Assembly (NCBI GenBank): GCA_002483395.1
Contig: DLHV01000145.1
Location: 1-6,200, forward strand
Reading direction: 5' to 3'
Length of the DNA: 6,200 nucleotides
Source of the DNA: Chloracidobacterium sp. UBA7659
GTDB lineage: Bacteria; Acidobacteriota; Blastocatellia; Pyrinomonadales; Pyrinomonadaceae
The notes under the pieces were generated by a model. It was given only the letters and a program-made list of their open reading frames with translations, made no database searches and was not told the origin of the DNA. Every line of letters starts with the position of its first letter. The first letter of the stretch is position 1. Below are positions 4,670 through 6,200 of this stretch, piece by piece. A program made the position numbers and the translations under genes.

Positions 4670-5959
4670 CTAAGGATTCATCGTTAAGGCGCGTCGAGCG
4701 TCTACCCGGCGAGCGATAGCACCTTGGCACGAAACCGATGATCGCCGAATCTGCTCAAAGACGCTATTTGGTTTCAAGGCCGGATAATGTTCATGCACCA
4801 AAGCCGCGATTCCCGATACGATTGGAGCAGCCATTGAGGTGCCACGCCAAACACCGTATGTGCCGCCGGGTACAGAGCTCACGATCCCATCGCCCGGGGC
4901 CATTAATTCGACCCAGTCGCCGCGCGTTGAAAAGTCGGTGGCCGTATCTGTCGATGTGCTGGCTCCTACGGCTATCAAGCCCGGTACGTCGTGCTCGGCA
5001 GCGGGATAAATAGAGGTACTGTTGCCCGTATTTCCAGCCGCAACCACGACCACAATAGCGGGATGGCCGATCTGAGGCAGATCAGGGTCGTCCGGCAACG
5101 TGCCGTCATTAGTTTCGGCGGCTATAAGTTTTTTGATCAACGAGGTCCGCTGTGTTGTGCCGAGGCTAAGGTTTATTATGTCCGCGCCGTCGTTCGTATT
5201 GATGTCACCATCCGGGTTGGCCGCATATATCAATGCGCGTGCCAGACGCCAGACGTCGCCGACACCATTCTCATCAAGGACGCGGATCGGGATGATCTTA
5301 GCCTCGGGTGCGACCATGGTTATGATCCCGGAAACGTGAGTTCCATGACCATAAGCTCCAACGTGGGGCGAACCGACCTCGGTAGGATCATTGTCATTGT
5401 CGACAAAATCATAACCGGGCAGAAGTTTTCCGGCAAATATCGGATGCTGCGGATCGATTCCCGTGTCGAGAACTGCGATCTTTACATCGCGTCCGCGCGT
5501 GATATCATGCGCCCTATTAAGGTCGATACGTGACCGCATCCATTGCCGGGAATATCCCTTAACGCTTGACCCGATGGTCCACGATCCGCCGATCGTCCAC
5601 GATCCGCCCAGGGTCCACGGCACGTTGCTGGCAACTGGCGTACCGAGGATATAGTTAGGCTCTGCCATCGATACTCTTTGCAAAGGATCGCTTAGCAAGA
5701 GGCTAACCACCTGATCGACTGAAACTCCGTTCGGTATTCTGAGGCGATAAATTGGTCGATTTCCTATTTGAGCAAGGGGCGTCGCACTTAACCCGTACTG
5801 CTGAGCAATCGCGGGGAGATCGCTTGCCTGATTGAGCTTAACGACAACCTCATTATTAACGTATGGAACGGAATTGGCCTGAGCAAATACACCAAATGTA
5901 AAAATCGTGAGTGAAAATATGGCAGCTTGAATGAATGATATGATCGCATTTAATTTCAT
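4670..5959 (-). CDS. Secreted S8 subtilisin-like serine protease
   Basis: Seen: 429 residues. A signal peptide (about 1-27) ends near FAQA. Residues 36-103 resemble a fervidolysin-type inhibitory prodomain (NEVVVKL at the start, VSMAEPNYI at the end). Next comes a short tract of three WT-x-G-x-S units (115-132), then the peptidase S8 domain (about 145-425). The catalytic triad is intact: Asp165 in VLDTGID, His205 in GHGTHVSG and Ser375 in GTSMAAP, with Asn310 in AAGN as the oxyanion residue. The C-terminus RRVDARRAL is the usual end of the domain, so nothing seems truncated and there is no extra C-terminal domain. Family knowledge: such enzymes are exported as zymogens and activated by loss of the prodomain. 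Context: it follows a CHAT gene (101 bp) and precedes the ECF sigma gene. Its exported location separates it from the presumably cytoplasmic CHAT and anti-sigma proteins, so it is more likely an effector or nutrient/defence protease than the direct cleaver of the anti-sigma. A TGAGGT site lies eight bases before the ATG. Confidence 0.93.
   Translation of the reverse strand: MKLNAIISFIQAAIFSLTIFTFGVFAQANSVPYVNNEVVVKLNQASDLPAIAQQYGLSATPLAQIGNRPIYRLRIPNGVSVDQVVSLLLSDPLQRVSMAEPNYILGTPVASNVPWTLGGSWTIGGSWTIGSSVKGYSRQWMRSRIDLNRAHDITRGRDVKIAVLDTGIDPQHPIFAGKLLPGYDFVDNDNDPTEVGSPHVGAYGHGTHVSGIITMVAPEAKIIPIRVLDENGVGDVWRLARALIYAANPDGDINTNDGADIINLSLGTTQRTSLIKKLIAAETNDGTLPDDPDLPQIGHPAIVVVVAAGNTGNSTSIYPAAEHDVPGLIAVGASTSTDTATDFSTRGDWVELMAPGDGIVSSVPGGTYGVWRGTSMAAPIVSGIAALVHEHYPALKPNSVFEQIRRSSVSCQGAIARRVDARRALTMNP
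5564..5617 (-). repeat. Three tandem 18-bp units encoding WT-x-G-x-S
   Basis: On the minus strand TGGACCCTGGGCGGATCG is followed by TGGACGATCGGCGGATCG and by a more diverged third unit, coding for WTLGGS, WTIGGS and WTIGSS (residues 115-132). The first two units differ at three bases, pointing to recent tandem duplication. They fall exactly at the junction of prodomain and catalytic domain, so they may form the activation linker or a small beta motif. Confidence 0.85.
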
Positions 5960-6060
5960 CAGATATTACCTCAAAATTGAAAGTCGGACGTATTAATTCA
6001 GTTAGCCCTTTTACTTAGTCCGCCAATTTTCCAAAAAAATACAGAATCTGCAAAAAATCT

Positions 6061-6200
6061 TTACCAACGGCCCGAAACGATGAAGGGTGACCAAAAATAC
6101 GGATGCAATTTCTCGTCAATGAGCCGTCGCTGAGCGTTGCGAAGAGATTCGGCAACACCCTTGCCGCTACAAAACTCCGTATAGAATGTCTCCATTAGTT
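6061..6200 (-). CDS. C-terminal end of a CHAT-domain (caspase-like) protein, truncated by the window edge
   Basis: Seen: the minus strand is open from the right edge to a TAA at 6063-6061, giving 45 residues. They contain a helix with FYTEFCSGKGVAESLRNAQ (residues 5-23 of the visible part) and end in HPYFWSPFIVSGRW. Family knowledge: a helix of the type FY-x-x-x-x-x-G-x-x-x-A-x-AL-x-x-AQ followed by HPY-x-W-(A/S)-PF-x-x-x-G is the characteristic C-terminus of CHAT domains (caspase HetF associated with TPRs). The catalytic His and Cys would lie upstream and are outside the window, so activity cannot be judged. CHAT proteins are commonly fused to TPR arrays. Context: it is 101 bp upstream of the subtilase in the same direction and probably shares its transcript. 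Confidence 0.75.
   Translation of the reverse strand, partial: LMETFYTEFCSGKGVAESLRNAQRRLIDEKLHPYFWSPFIVSGRW

Noticed and set aside
4991..5533. Open frame of 180 codons on the plus strand
   Set aside because: It lies wholly antisense to the subtilase, whose catalytic motifs are clear, and its translation shows no recognisable domain.
5960..6060. Terminator between the CHAT gene and the subtilase
   Set aside because: The stretch is T-rich on the minus strand but has no GC-rich stem before the T-runs, so read-through is more likely.
3387..6200. Type III-E CRISPR (Craspase) locus
   Set aside because: A CHAT domain and an ECF sigma are present, but there is no gRAMP effector, no Csx30-like gene, no Cas1 and no repeat array in the window.

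Overview
All eight recognisable genes lie on the minus strand, so the window reads from right to left. The gene types suggest an environmental Acidobacteriota bacterium, possibly Blastocatellia. The clues are a cytochrome b fused to a cytochrome c domain, a choice-anchor V type protein with a Pro-Thr tract, and a CHAT / subtilase / ECF sigma / zinc anti-sigma neighbourhood. This is a judgement from gene content; there is no rRNA or other marker to confirm it.

Right half (6200 to 3387), a protease and sigma-factor cassette. It opens with the last 45 residues of a CHAT-domain (caspase-fold) protein. Next come a complete secreted S8 subtilisin-like protease with a prodomain and three tandem WT-x-G-x-S units, an ECF sigma factor, and a soluble zinc-finger anti-sigma protein with a beta-rich C-terminal domain. 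Gaps are 101, 58 and 82 bp and there is no convincing internal terminator, so an operon is plausible. Two proteases beside a sigma/anti-sigma pair suggest a regulated proteolytic response, perhaps stress or defence, but no substrate is visible.

Middle (3386 to 3176). A 211-bp intergenic region holds a perfect 7-bp hairpin followed on the minus strand by a T-run. It also holds one copy of a 16-nt motif that recurs between the sigma and anti-sigma genes, and a weak candidate promoter for the next operon.

Left half (3175 to 1), a respiratory operon. It encodes a Rieske iron-sulphur protein, a cytochrome b with a C-terminal c-type heme domain, a membrane-anchored monoheme cytochrome c (TTG start), and an exported choice-anchor V type protein with one CxxCH motif and a Pro-Thr tract running off the left edge. 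Together they look like a quinol-oxidising Rieske/cytochrome b complex with its electron acceptors. The cytochrome b is unusual: the second heme ligand of helix D is Arg instead of His, and the Qo-site PEWY motif reads PGPQ. A classical two-heme Q-cycle is therefore doubtful. This and the CHAT-subtilase-sigma cassette are the two observations most worth following up.
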